Shown: piece by piece, positions 24,654 through 36,560 of the stretch | Numbering within the stretch: the first letter of the stretch is position 1 | How the letters are laid out: each line of letters opens with the position of its first letter | Source of the DNA: Mytilus edulis | Taxonomy: Eukaryota > Mollusca > Bivalvia > Mytilida > Mytilidae | DNA length: 64,000 bases | Reading direction: 5' to 3' | NCBI RefSeq assembly: GCF_963676685.1 | Contig: NC_092354.1 | Span: 73,855,335-73,919,334, forward strand | The notes under the pieces: model-generated | Seen by the model: the letters and a program-made list of their open reading frames with translations, nothing else | Databases searched by the model: none | Told to the model about the DNA's origin: nothing | Position numbers and translations under genes: made by a program

Positions 24654-25398
24654 AAACTAGAGGCTCTAAAGAGCCTGTGTCGCTCACCTTGGTCTATGTG
24701 AATATTAAACAAAGGAAGCAGATGGATTCATGACAAAAATGTGTTTTGGTGATGGAAATGTGATTGTACATCTTACTTTACTGAACATTCTTGCTGCTTA
24801 CAATTATCTCTATCTATAATGAACTTGGTCTAGTAGTTTCAGTGGAAAATGTTAGTAAAAATTTTCAAATGACTACTAAGGACAATAACTCCTTAGGGGG
24901 TCGATTGACCATTTCGTTCATGTTGACTTATTTGTAAATCTTACTATGCTGAACATTATTGCTGTTTACAGTTTATCTTTATCTATAATAATATTCAAGA
25001 TAATAACCAAAAACAGCAAAATTTCCTTAAAATTACCAATTCAGGGGCAGCAACCCAACAAAGGATTGTCCGATTCATCTGAAAATTTCAGGGCAGATAG
25101 ATCTTGTCCTGATAAACAGATTAATTTTGCTCTAAATGCTTTGGTTTTTTGAGTTATAAGCCAAAAACTGCATTTTACCCCTATGTTCTATTTTTAGTCA
25201 TGGTGGCCATCTCGGTTGGTTGGCCGGGTCACCGGACACGTTTTAAAACTAGATACCCCAATGATGATTGTCGCCAAGTTTGGTTTAATTTGGCCCAGAA
25301 GTTTCAGAGGAGAAGATTTTTGTAAAAGTTAACGACGACGGACGACGGACGCAAAGTGATGGGTAAAGCTCACTTGGCCCTTTGGGCCAGGTGATCTA
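24654..25398 (+). repeat. Dispersed repeat family R6 (AGAGGCTCTAAAGAGCC type)
   Basis: It begins with the palindrome-rich AGAGGCTCTAAAGAGCC followed by GTGTCGCTCACC. It ends with ACGACGACGGACGACGGACG, CTCACTTGGCCC and TTTGGGCCAGGTGA. The ends are loosely inverse. I recognise it as a widespread bivalve repeat, often found in introns; no coding frame. Confidence 0.75.
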
Positions 25399-25836
25399 AA
25401 AAAGAAAACCTGTTAAATTCGTCAATTAAGAAAAATAAAATTTCTCGTTAACACATGACCAGTACTGAACCATTTCCGGTCATTATCGCACCCTGGTGGA
25501 TAATGACGTTTAAAGTCTTTAACATTTCTAAAACAATAACTGAAACCAAGCAAAATGTACTTTCTTGAAAGTGAATTTTAATGAACTGTTGAAATTATAA
25601 GATTTATTGATTACTTGTTGGTGTTTAATGCAACTTTCATCACTTTTGGCTATAATATTATAGTGGATGTCAGCTTTTGATTGCCCAAACGCTAAAAATA
25701 ATTGTCAATCAAAACTACAAAATGTATTGAAAAATGTAATTTTAAATTAGAAAAATGTGAAATTATAAAAAAAAATCGTTCTCATTTTTTTCTGCATTGG
25801 CATAAGCCAAGACTAAGTTAACTTAAGCTACAGTAC

Positions 25837-25951
25837 CTTTTAAAAAAAATCCTAATCCTCCAGGTATGATATATTTTATTTTTCCCCATTTGAAACGTCC
25901 AAGCACAAGATAAAAATCACCACTGTTTAATACAATGTCCCAACTTGCCAT
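25837..25951 (-). CDS. Candidate first exon of a minus-strand gene
   Basis: An ATG at 25951 opens 38 codons (MASWDIVLNSGDFYLVLG, then FKWGKIKYIIPGGLGFF) to a donor AAAAG|GTACTG. The composition is protein-like in otherwise stop-rich sequence. It could be the first exon of the Tudor-like gene, which lies next on the same strand. However, it ends in phase 1 and the first confirmed downstream exon (24377) begins in phase 0, so at least one exon would be missing between them. Part of the intervening interval is repeat R6. Confidence 0.4.
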
Positions 25952-26178
25952 AATGAATATCCTACCAATGAGTGTTTAATTAATAATATGTTCCCACTAA
26001 TTTATACTTCTCACCCTAGCCTGCATGTCAATCACAGTAAAAATTTGACCCTTCTCTTGAAAACAGCCGGTATTTGACACGCCCACATCGGTCTAGATGT
26101 GTACTTTGAAATAATCGTCGATTTTATAATTCCACCATGGTTTTCCTAATTTAAAATGTGTTCTTTTTATTTCTTTCA
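25952..26178. promoter_or_regulatory. Possible divergent promoter
   Basis: These 227 bp separate a candidate minus-strand start codon at 25951 from a plus-strand one at 26179. There is no obvious TATA box. The middle carries a moderately GC-rich patch (GCCGGTATTTGACACGCCCA, CATCGGTCTAGATGTG) that stands out from the AT-rich flanks. The call depends on both start codons being real. Confidence 0.3.
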
Positions 26179-26238
26179 ATGCTTATGATATCCGATGCCG
26201 TATTTAGCGACAGCGAAGATGAGACAGAAAAGGGACAG
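26179..26238 (+). CDS. Candidate first exon, acidic N-terminus
   Basis: ATG at 26179 opens 20 codons ending in a donor CAG|GTATGT. The peptide contains ISDAVFSDSEDETEKG, an acidic serine-rich start common in nuclear proteins and a casein kinase 2-like acidic stretch. It ends in phase 0, as do the boundaries of the DUF7869-type exons at 37976-39573, so it might be the first exon of that gene. No intervening exon could be confirmed. Confidence 0.4.
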
Positions 26239-27064
26239 GTATGTATAATTTTATTTCAACTTATTTTCAAATTAAAATCGTTATCATGGCGAATGTACGC
26301 ATAATATGATATACACTTTATGAAAAAAAGCAATAAAGGTTACGTTCAAGTGCGTAAAACAAGTATTACCATTCCTTAAAACCACAAAGGAATTTCCAAT
26401 ATTGCAAACGTGTATTTTCAGCACATTTTTCATTCCACGCATGTATCTATTTTCTTCCCGAGTGTGATAGATATATGATATATGTACATTGTCGGAAAAT
26501 ATACAACTTATGTGTATGAGCATTCGAAACATGACGAAAAACTAACTTCGCCGAGCTTTTCTCAGACTCGTAGCAAGTACTTATATTTGTTTTCTCCGAA
26601 AATAAACGTATATTATTTTTATCCTGAAATTTACACCATTCACTTGAAATTTTAGTTGTATAAAATCTAAAAAATTTGTCCCTTATTTTTCAAAGAATTT
26701 GACATGTAGCTTAACGCGGACCCCAAAAATTAACTGTTACGTAAAAAAAGGAATATCCGCATTACCGCTCGTTCAATATGGAAGTCGGACAACAGAACAT
26801 TAATTTGAACAAGTAGAAATAAAGCAACAACAAAAATATTAGTGTACCTGTTGTTTGTACAATAGTTGGCTGATTGCAGGATAAAGGAAATATAATATAA
26901 GCGAATATACAAACACCGTTTAACTTTATTTAAAAACGTTGATCGATTAACTGATAATTGCATGCTTAACGTTTAGTTGCATGTTTTTGAAATACAAAAA
27001 AGTAGCAGTTTATACTGTATAGCTGTCCATTATTAAGTATCCTTCAAGGCAACGTATTTATTCG
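26239..27064. other. Intron or intergenic, nothing recognised
   Basis: AT-rich. Short open frames on the minus strand carry no motif and no splice context. Confidence 0.35.
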
Positions 27065-27072
27065 TATACTAG

Positions 27073-27466
27073 ATAACATTTTACAAATAGAACTAGACAG
27101 ATGCATCTTATACTAGATAAGGGATCCTCCATTTGATTTTTATGGGGGGAGGGGGGGGGGGGGGGGGGTGCTAGGATGAAATTTGAAAAAAATAGGCAAG
27201 ACAGGAGTTTTGAGTTAAAAAAAAAAAGGCAGGATGAGACACTTGCAAAAAAGTCAGGATGACAATTTATGTAAAAAAAGTCAGGATAAACTAAGAAAAA
27301 AAAAGCAGGACCGGATAAAGTGAAAAATAAAAAGGCAGGAGAGATTAAAACTAAAAAAAAATGCAGGACAAGATTTTTCATCCTAGCCCCCTCCCCCCCC
27401 CCCCCCCATAAAAATCAAATGGTAGCTCCCTAACATTGTACAAATATAACTAGACAGATGCATCCT
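27073..27466 (+). repeat. ~35-bp direct repeat flanking the 27121 element
   Basis: AACATTTTACAAATAGAACT..GATGCATCT at 27073-27107 is repeated as AACATTGTACAAATATAACT..GATGCATCC at 27432-27466. It is far longer than a normal target duplication, so the element appears to sit at the junction of a short tandem duplication. Confidence 0.7.
27121..27430. mobile_element. TIR element with poly-G/poly-C ends and TAA target duplication
   Basis: The left end reads GGGATCCTCCATTTGATTTT followed by a long G run and CTAGGATGAAA. The right end is the inverse: TTTCATCCTAG, a long C run, then AAAATCAAATGG and AGCTCCC. TAA flanks it on both sides (27118-27120, 27431-27433), as for PIF/Harbinger-type elements. 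The interior is a series of AAAAAGGCAGGA-like units. The G and C homopolymers pair with each other in a hairpin. No transposase. Confidence 0.8.
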
Positions 27467-27889
27467 GATACCTCTGCACGCAGAATACATATGTATAGTA
27501 TGTGATTCTAGTACTGTCAACGGTACAGAACATTTTCTTTTTTCCCATTGCAATGAATAAAGACGATAGAATGTCTATGTTGTCTAAAATTGCTAAATTG
27601 CAAAAGTTACTGACAGGGCTTTCAATAATGGCTAAAGTCATCACAAAATAATTTTGCTATCTAAGAGCATAAAACGTGTGTACATTTAGAATATATCATC
27701 TTTTAAATGCGTATATCTTAAAAAGTCAAATATAGCACATGAAGTTGACTAAAGTCCTTAAGCGTGATAAAGATATTTATTATGCTAATGTTTTTAAATT
27801 GGAAAGGTAGCAATGTTGATACGAAACTCTACTAGTACTGCCAAGCTTATGTTTGTAATGTTCATGTAACCCCGATTTAAACTTCTCAT

Positions 27890-28024
27890 GGGCGGATCCA
27901 GCCATTTTAAATAGGGGGGTTCATGACCCACGACAAAAAAAAGGGGGGGGTCCAACGTCATGTCCCAATTCAAATGCATTGATCGTCCAAAAAAAGGGGG
28001 TTCAAACCTTGGATCCACCACTGC
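27890..28024. mobile_element. Small TIR element (GGATCCA ends)
   Basis: GGGCGGATCCAGCC with a G run and GGTTCATGACCC on the left is answered by GGGGGTTCAAACCTTGGATC and CACCACTGC on the right. The ends are imperfect inverted repeats of about 40 bp. Diverged relatives with similar ends may be present at 34500-34595 and 46624-46787. No coding capacity. Confidence 0.6.
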
Positions 28025-28072
28025 TTCTCTTCTCTTCTATTCTATTCTATTTATTCGATAGGACACATTTCC

Positions 28073-28117
28073 ACACATTTAAAACTTGACGGTGACACCG
28101 TCAAGTTTTAAATGTGT
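28073..28117. repeat. Perfect 22-bp inverted repeat with 1-nt centre
   Basis: Arms of 22 bp beginning ACACATTTAAAACTTGACGG are perfectly complementary around a single A at 28095. This is long for chance in unique DNA and would extrude as a cruciform. It is followed by AT-rich sequence. It may be the compact remnant of a foldback element. Confidence 0.85.
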
Positions 28118-29934
28118 CTAATGTAATTTAATTTTGTTTTAATCTTTAATGAGGTCTTAAATTATTGATGTTATTGCATTTGTCTATCGGTTGTCCTTAA
28201 TTTGCACACAGCAACAGTTAAAATAAAAATAAGAATGGTTATGAATAAAGGAGGAATAAAGGTAAAACAATTAGACTGCCAAAATCATCCGTGAGCTAAT
28301 ATAAAAAAAAAGGGCATTGACAATTTGGCGGGAAATCATTCTCTCTATATTTTTCATACATTTAACATTTGCACCTTTTTTCTTACAAAAACTTTTAAAA
28401 AAATAACAAGGATTTTATTAGATTTTTAAATAGAACTTTGTGTAATAACATTATGAAAATATATAAAAGTAGGGGTTAGCGGGCAAAATATTTTGGGAAA
28501 GTACATAAAAAAACCCAGAGGATTCCGAATATCTTGCAAAAATCCTAAAAACAACATGAATAAACATCCTAAGACGCTTAAAAAACGTTTTACTCACTTA
28601 CAATGTACAAACGATTTTTATGAATTAATGTATAAATACGAATAAGCATAGAGTATTACATGGTATTCATTTGTTCCGCTCTTTAACGAATGGCCAGTTT
28701 AGGTGCATGTATAATGAACCTATCTGGTTTTCCAGATTTTTGTATACTACATGTAGTATACATAATTGTTTATTTATGATTACGATAAAATAGCTTGTGT
28801 TGTATCATAATATGTTTACTGTCTCAGACGCGAGATGTGGTAATGTTGTTATAATTTTTACTACAAACTTGAGTTTTCATCGCAGATAAAGATCAGTAAT
28901 TTTACATAAAATTTTACAATGATTCGTTCGTTCATTAGAAACTATATTATCTCTGACATATATCAATACAATAACTAGTAATCGACTTGTCAATTGGTTT
29001 TACATTTTACATCATCTGAAAGGTGTATGCACTAAACCACTTCTTTATTCAGCTACACAAGAAAGATCCCATGTGGTTTGATTCTTCAACTGCCCGGAAA
29101 CGTTTAATATTAAATGATATCCGTGTTATAAAATGAATGAAAGCTAGTGTATATATGAGTGGTTTACTATTTTCGACTTTAAAACTATTTCCATTAAACA
29201 ACCATCTATGATGCATAATACATGTAATACTGTACTAGCTATCAAACACATACAAAACAAAAGCGTAAGAAAACTAACTATTATTTACGGTATTAAACTT
29301 TTTTCAGAGAAATTTTATCTATATAATATCATGGTAAAACAGCATAATTACTTTTTGGGATGTTTTATAGTAATTAGTCTAGATCTGATGTGTGACATGG
29401 CACAGTATTTAAAAAAAAATGAACAGAACGACTGATGAAGATATTACATGTAAAGAATACTTATATGACGACATGTTTTTTTTTCATAACTATTACTTTT
29501 ATGTATGCACGTTTTTTAAAATTAGTGTTATAAAATAGTTATTCTAAGTTAAATGTTGTTTGGTTTTGTTTTTTTTTTGCGTAGATTTAACATAACAAAT
29601 CACTGCATTGTGTGCAAAGTGGCGCAACAGCATTACAATAAAGCGGTCGTAAGGATTTACAGGCTACCCGTAAGTCTTTAACAATGAGAAAAAAATATCA
29701 CATACTATACTCATGGTCGATTCAACAAAACTTAATCTTCTTTTCTGTATTTTGAAAATATATATATTGAATAAAATTAAGGGATATCGAGATGAAAAAT
29801 ATGATCGAATGGAGCTATAGATTGTTTAAAAATAATTTAGATTTAAAAACTCGTTGGAAACGCTTTATAATTACTTCATTCAAAAAACAAATGCATACAT
29901 TTTACGAACTGGACTCGACGATCTTTCAAATCGT
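28118..29934. other. AT-rich stretch, nothing firmly recognised
   Basis: A perfect 22-bp palindrome with half-site TGTATACTACA lies at 28741-28762. A possible exon at 29596-29672, from an acceptor GCGTAG to a donor CCC|GTAAGT, has a 25-codon open frame (NHCIVCKVAQQHYN) but no phase-compatible partner. Otherwise nothing is seen. Confidence 0.35.
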
Positions 29935-30672
29935 TCCCTCAAGATACTATGTTGTTCCCACAAGATAAATATCTCGTTTCCTAAAGATGATATGTCGTTC
30001 CCTCAAGATGTTATGTTGTTCCCCCAAGATAGTCATCTTGTTCCCTCAAGATGATATGTCGTTCCCTCAAGAGATCATGTCGTTCCCTCAAGATATTATG
30101 TCTTTCCCTCAAGAAACGATGTTTTCCCCTCAAGATGATATGTCGTTCCCTCAAGATGCTATGTTGTTCCCTCAAGATAGTTATCTCGTTCCTTCAACAT
30201 AGCAATATCAATACAATGTTAAAACTATGTTGAGGGAACAACATAGTATTTTGAGGAAACGACATAATAACATGAGGAAACGACATAACATCTTGAGGGA
30301 ACAACATAGTATCTTGAGGGAACGACATAGCATCTTGAGGGAACAACATAACATCTTGAAGGAACAACATAGTATCTTGAGGGAACGACATAACATCTTG
30401 AGGTAACAACATAGTATCTTGAGGGAACGACATAGCATCTTGAGGGAACAACATACCATCTTGAAGGAACGACATAGTATCTTGAGGGAACGACATAATA
30501 TCTTGAGGAAACGACATATTATCTTGAGGGAACGAGATAACTATCTTGTGGGAACGACATAGTATCTTAAGTGAACGACATAGCATCTTGAGGGAACGAG
30601 ATAGCTACATTGTATCTTGTGGGAAGGACATATCATCTTGAAGGAACGACATAGTATCATGAGGGAACAACA
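29935..30672. repeat. Giant foldback of 21-bp tandem units
   Basis: The left arm (29935-30199) is a run of about 13 copies of a 21-bp unit with core TTCCCTCAAGATGATATG. After a ~15-bp spacer the right arm (30215-30672) is a run of about 21 inverted copies. Units vary mainly at the two bases after CAAGAT and at a T/C position near the unit edge. The structure could fold into a long imperfect hairpin. Because 21 is a multiple of three, both arms read as repeats of FPQDxMS-like heptapeptides on opposite strands; this is not evidence of translation. Confidence 0.9.
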
Positions 30673-30860
30673 TATTTTTTTTTCTTTCATGTTCGCATTC
30701 TGCCACCGTAGTTTCATGACCAAACTTCAATCTGAATGTTTTTTTTAATTGATATACATATTTAGACTAACTTAAAGACCTTATTGGTAAACAATTGATA
30801 ATTCAATAAAAGGCTATTGTTACAGTTTTCAGTCATGATTTACCTCAAAATTTAGTGAGT

Positions 30861-31709
30861 CTGGTTTTCGAAAGTATCTTATGACTAAGACATGTCTTAT
30901 GATGGTCTTATGACATGTCATAGTCGTAAGATATGTTTTCGAAAGTGTCCTAAGTTACGAATTGTCATAACTTTTGTGGTAAACTTAAGACCCCTCGCGA
31001 CATGACTTATGATGGTCTTATGATTGTAAACTAAAATTTTAATTACTTTTCATGTTTAATTTCATGTTAATTGCAATACAAATATTTGTTGTGTATCTCA
31101 GTTAGCTTAATAGTAAGGATTTTATTTTTCTCAACTACGTGAACTAAAATTTGAATCTCCTGCGACATATAATTTTGAATTCTTTTCTAATAGTCATGGT
31201 TTTGTATAATACATATACATATTACTTAGTTCCTAGTATAGTTAATAGAACCATATCAACGTATGTGCACGGGCATTTCGATAAGCGGGTACTCGATGTA
31301 CCGAATCTAAAAAGTATTCACATTTAAAAAAAAGTATGATTATACACGAAAACGAAGTTCAAGTTTATTATTTATCACAAACTAATTTTTAACAAATTTT
31401 CAAGTCAAATATCAATTCCTTTTTATATAAAATTTCTTGTCCATTATATGAAAGAAATAAACTATTCGTAAATATTAATATGTTCATACTTTTCATTTTA
31501 ATTTTTATATTTATCACTTTTTAATCATTACTTAAAATATTAGAAAATATTGTTCACTTATGACAGTCATAAGAGCACCAAAGCTACGACTCTCTTAAGA
31601 CAGCTTTGATTTACATCCTATGACATATCATACGATAGTCATACGATGATCATAAAATATGTCCTAAGATATATCTTATGACATATCTTATGATACTTTC
31701 GAAAACCAG
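30861..31709. mobile_element. 849-bp non-autonomous TIR element
   Basis: The left end CTGGTTTTCGAAAGTATCTT is mirrored by the right end AAGATACTTTCGAAAACCAG-like sequence (TATCTTATGATACTTTCG and AAAACCAG). Internal TCTTATGACATG-like motifs are repeated near both ends in inverse orientation. It lacks a reading frame for a transposase. A target duplication is not obvious. Confidence 0.75.
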
Positions 31710-32469
31710 GCCCCAGGACTCTAAATTTTTGTTGAATAATAAATGTTTGAATACAATATATATATTTCTATCTTTATAAGCATCTTTTCGTGCTTTTAGT
31801 TTGTTAAAGGAGAAATAGTGAACAAAATTAATAAGAACAAATAACACATTATACGTTTTTAGTAAGTTTAGGTAATTTTTTTTAACATTATACTTTTGTA
31901 AACTCCATGGTATATAATGCTACTTTGATAAAATATAATCTCCAAAGTCATGAAATAGTAAATACAGAAATGGTTTGATCCTTTTGGTAATTCGGTATTT
32001 TACAGATAAATGCATGGATTCAATTTTACAGTCATCATTACGCTTTCAAAATGCTAGCAGAAATTACTATTCCGTTGAAGCCTTTGCGATTTTCTTTTAT
32101 TTTCAAGCGTCATAAGTTTATTTGTCTCTATAGATTTGACCACAATGTTTATCTAGAAACAATATTTAACTTATTAAAACTGCAAGTATTCTGCATGTAT
32201 GATTTATTTCTCATGCCATAGTTTATTAATTTAGAAATATTTACATAGCCATGCAGTAGTGAACAGACAATTTGTGTAGTAATCAATCCTCCTGAGAAAA
32301 TAAAATGACCAACGATTGCATGATAGTTATAAAGTAATGTACGAGATAACTAATGACCGCAAAATCTGAAGTTTATCCCAACAAATTCCCATCTGCTAAT
32401 TCCTCAATGTCTTGTTTCATGATTTACATGAACGATCAGATTCAGTATAATTATTTCCGGAGTTACTAA
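31710..32469. other. AT-rich stretch, nothing recognised
   Basis: No open frame of note, no splice-supported exon and no repeat with visible ends. Confidence 0.4.
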
Positions 32470-32790
32470 CATGACTGACATGTTTAACCCCGCCACATTA
32501 TTTATGTGTGTGCCTGTCCCAAGTCAGGAGCCTGTAATTCAGTGGTTGTCGTTTGTTTATGTGTTACATATTTGTTTTCATTAATTTTTTGACATAAATA
32601 AGGCCGTTAGTTTTCTCGTTTGAATTGTTTTACATTGTCTTATCGGGGCCTTTTATAGCTGACTATACGGTATGGGCTTTGTTCATTGTTGAAGGCCGTA
32701 CGGTGACCTATAGTTGTTAATGTTTGTGTCATTTTGGTATTTTGTGGATAGTTGTGTCATTGGTAATCATACCACATCTTCTTTTTTATA
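32470..32790 (+). repeat. Repeat family R1, longer variant
   Basis: This copy carries the ACATGTTTAACCCCGCCACA start, GTCCCAAGTCAGGAGCCTGT, TTTATAGCTGACTATACGG, GTTGAAGGCCGTACGGTGAC and ATCATACCACATCTTC blocks in order. The same arrangement occurs inverted at 45222-45470. Confidence 0.75.
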
Positions 32791-33975
32791 TTCTCACTAA
32801 ACATGCTCAGTATACAATATATGTTATTTCAATTGAACACAACACTACTGCACAAAAACAAATGCAAAATAAAACCGCGAAGAGCCTTAGGCCGCCATCA
32901 TCGTCATTGTGTTTAACTAAAATATTTAAGTTATAATATGAAATCTACTTCAACATAATATGCTACGAAATGAGGCCTGTATGGTTTATTGCATAGGGCT
33001 ACGTAACGTTTTCCCTTGACCTAAAATTATCCAGTTATGCAGGGTTCTGTTCGAAGAATGAAACCAAAGTACTGAAATACTGAAAATCGGATGACCGCAA
33101 GTTCTTGTGAATGGTCCGAGAAGCACTTGTCTCAGAAAAAAACCCATATCTATACCTGAAAATGAGGTTTTATGTGCAGAAATAATTTTTTTCTTGGACA
33201 AGTTCGTGCGTAGATAAATTAATGTCAGGGAATTCATCCTCACCGTAATGACTATTATATTGAAGTACGTGATACAAATCCGTATAATTACTCAGGTATA
33301 TTATTGTTATATAGTATATTAATACTTGTATATTACAGTTACGTGTATTTTCATTGTATATCATTCTATTCTTCTATATTAATAATAGTGCAGTGCTAGT
33401 GCATGGTTGAGTTATCGTTGCTTAAGATTGCAAACGTTCTTGAGATATTCTACCGCATGTGTGTGCATATTTATTTTGAATGATTTTTCACTAAATGTTT
33501 ATACGTATAACAAAACATTTTAATATTATTAATTTATCTTTTTAAAAAAAGTATGTGATGAGTATTCATTGAAGAAATGGATTTTTAACAAGCGATAAGG
33601 AATATAAGTTTGCACTTGATGATGTCTTCATCATGTTTATAGATCGGTTCAAAAAACCAAAACGAATATTACGTAATGGAAATCTAGGCGATAGCAATAC
33701 ACCGGAATGCCCTCATCCGCTGTAAAAATTGATAATTTACAACACCTGGCATTCTTGACCTTGAAATACATTTTAAAGAAACTATATCTATACACACAGA
33801 AATACAAAAGTAGCTGTCAATCACAGCATGTATTCCGAGGATTTATTATAGGTGAAGCAATACGGCAAATAAGAAATATAAGTGGCCATAACAAATCAAT
33901 AAACGATGTAACTAATGTCAAAGTGAAATTATTAGATAGGGGTTATTATAACGTCTAAATATGTGAAATAAAATT
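32791..33975. other. No gene assigned
   Basis: An 83-codon plus-strand frame at 33707-33958 (MPSSAVKIDNLQHLAFLTLK...) is free of repeats and has a near-normal amino acid mix. It shows no motif that I recognise, so I leave it unassigned. The rest is AT-rich. Confidence 0.3.
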
Positions 33976-34260
33976 GAGAATGGAAATGGGGAATGTGTCA
34001 AAGAGACAACAACCCGACCAAATAAAAAAACAACAGCAGTAGGTCACCAACAGGTCTTCAATGTAGCGAGAAATTACCGCACCCGGAGGCGTCCTTCAGC
34101 TGGCCCCTAAACAAATATATGCTAGTTCAGTGATAATGAACGCCATACTAATTTCCAAATTGTACACAAGAAACTAAAATTAAAATAATACAAGACTAAC
34201 AAAGGCCAGAGGCTCCTGACTTGGGACAGGCGCAAAAATGCGGCGGGGTTAAACATGTTT
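33976..34260 (-). repeat. Dispersed repeat family R3, inverted copy
   Basis: Inverted counterpart of 12870-13170, beginning GAGAATGGAAATGGGGAATG and ending GGGGTTAAACATGTTT. Similarity is high along the whole block, with scattered substitutions. Confidence 0.75.
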
Positions 34261-36289
34261 GTATTTATATTGATGCTTTTTATCAATTGACGTAGTGAAT
34301 TATTACAACAAAACAAATCGAAACAAAAAAAAAATATTCGGTTTTAATGATCTTTAAAAACTAAATATAACCCATATACATGTATACGTAAGATTAAGAA
34401 AAGTAAGTACTAAGTAAGTAAATTTTGTTTAGGGTCGGCTTATATATACACAATAACAAAACATGAGCTCTGACTACTGATGCTAAATTTGGTTGATTAT
34501 GATATAGGGAATTACTGAAGCAGGACCGGAGCGGGCCCCCTCTTAGGCAGTCAGTGGGCCCCGGCTTGTGAAAAATTCCGAATCTGCCACTGATCAATGG
34601 TATAGTGTTTCATGTATACAAACCTTTGGATATGGTAATTAGGTGCAAATGTCAAAATAATCGGATTTATATCATCTATGACTAGCATCAGTGGAAATAC
34701 TACATTAGAATAATAGAGATTAATTAGTTTGACAAATAGCTAATGCATTTACAAGTCGACTGTGGTTTAACCGCATGAAAAATAAATACTGGCATCTGAT
34801 TTGTTTCAGATACTTCTGATATTATCAAGCAGGTGATAATATGAACCCATAATTGATATTTGAATTTATCAACTATTATATATCATGTAGCAAGAAATTT
34901 TAACCTATTCCAGCGGCCCATTCCTGTCACTCATTGCATAGTAAGTGCCCCCTCTCCACCCCCGAGTAAACTTAAAGCATATCTTACGATATCATTTTAT
35001 TAATGATTTTATATTAGACATTGAACATTCATTTTTTGTGGAGGTGGAGGCGGCAAGAACTTTTTAAATAATTATTGTGGGTTCCCATTGAAAATAACAG
35101 GATTTAAAAACAAAATTGTTCATATTGAGATAAAAATCGAATGTCGAAAAAAATGATAGTCCGAGAATCAAAAATTCCTTAACACGCATGATAGTAACTA
35201 CTTTCACAACGAGAGGATTTCCCTCAATAATCGTGGTTAATCCTTTAATAACAGATAGAAACTATTCCAATCAAAATGTACAAATGCATTAATTATTTTG
35301 TTTATATAAAAGCTTTAAGAAGTAGGCACTTCACATCGGTGTTAATATTTACGCACCCAGTGGCAAGTTGTCATAAATCACGCACTATGAAGCTGGGGTT
35401 ATAAAACGATTTTTTTTTGGCACAGACATTTTATGAAGATAATATGGTATTCAAAATTAAAACTATGATTAATTTAATTGATCGATGTGTGCAGCCGATA
35501 TGTTTTATTACTAGATGCTTCGTTGCATTGTCATAAAAGGAAAATTAACATAGTTTACTCAGACCTAATAGGCCTCAAAAGAATTTTCTACTTTTTGCGT
35601 GATACTTTTTTTATTGCATAATTGATAGGCATGGGATATACTTTTATTAAGTACAAATTGCGTTAAAAAAAGCAACAGCAACCTATATTTTTTTTTTTAC
35701 TAAAACATACTACAATTTTCTTTAATACGGTTTCGTTCTTAAAATCAACATTCAAAGGCTGCCTAAGACATGTACTAAAAAAAAATGGCGATGGTCAGTT
35801 TATTTTGCTGTTGAGCATAGTTTACAAAGTCATTGCATATCGGTTTTCTTTAATAAAATAAAATAAATATATTTAGGCTAGTGAACAGGATAAAGAAGAA
35901 AAAACGGATTACTTTTGAAAAGTCACAAAATACATTCTCATGTTGTACCGTTGTACCACTGTCCCAGGTTAAAGGAGGATTATGATCCCGCGAACATGAT
36001 TACCCCCCCCCCCCCCCCGCCCCCCATTATGTATGTATGTGCCTGTTCCATGTCAGGAGCCTGTAATTCAGTGGTTGTCGTCTTTTTATGGGTTACATAT
36101 TTGTTTTTATGAATTATGACATGTGAGAAGCAAAATGTATGTTTAACACGCATATTCATTAGAATATTTTTTGTATGGAGCGCGAGAGGGTCAAAAAGCG
36201 GAATTGAGTATTGTGTTATTCAAAATCAATTTCTCGACCATGCTTTCATGGCATCACTTAAGTATTGGCAGGCACACCAGCAGCTGCCC
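34261..36289. other. Repeat relics and AT-rich DNA
   Basis: A small relic with GGGCCCC and GAATCTGCCACTGATC lies at 34500-34595. A 15-base C run is at 36004-36018, followed by a partial R1 piece (GTCAGGAGCCTGTAATTCAG) at 36050. A short acidic exon-like frame at 35877-35919 after TATTTAG ends at once in a stop and is unsupported. Confidence 0.4.
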
Positions 36290-36560
36290 TTAGTCAATGC
36301 ACTACTGTTGTGGCCACAAAAAACTTGTCCCGTGTTGACGTAAAGCGAATGTAGCGCTCCTCCCTTGACGATGGTTGTTTTTGGTCTACGACATATTGAC
36401 CTATCCAGTGCTGTTTGTTGATAACTGTTTTTAGTCTATAAACTGTTGACTTATGCACATTAAATCGATCCACTACGTCAGTAACACTCATGCAAGCATC
36501 AACCATTCCAAGAGCCATCTGACGGTCATTTTCGGAGAGGCCTGGTTGACGCCCCATGCA
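36290..36560 (-). pseudogene. Tc1/mariner transposase N-terminal fragment
   Basis: The minus-strand frame from ATG at 36557 starts MGRQPGLSENDRQMALGMVD and continues SVTDVVDRFNVHKSTVYRL, a paired-type helix-turn-helix as in Tc1-like transposases. WIGQYVVDQKQPSSREERYI follows, matching the position of the second DNA-binding segment and linker of the family. The frame stops at 36294. The DDE catalytic domain is not present downstream, so this is a 5' fragment of a dead transposon. Confidence 0.75.

Noticed and set aside
25441-25520. Possible exon around the GTCATTATC...GATAATGAC inverted repeat on the minus strand
   Set aside because: The frame is short and closes at a stop before any convincing donor; the inverted repeat suggests a mobile relic.
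29596-29672. Possible 25-codon exon between a GCGTAG acceptor and a GTAAGT donor
   Set aside because: It needs a phase-2 upstream exon that I cannot find and shows no recognisable motif.
29854-30723. Open frames encoding FPQDxMS-type heptapeptide repeats on both strands
   Set aside because: The 21-bp tandem unit keeps all frames open; no start context, splice site or non-repeat coding sequence adjoins them.
33707-33958. 83-codon plus-strand frame
   Set aside because: No recognisable domain, splice support or repeat relationship; kept only as unassigned.
35877-35919. Short acidic exon-like frame ending in TGA
   Set aside because: Only 13 codons, no supported upstream exon, and it would terminate the gene before the DUF7869-type exons.
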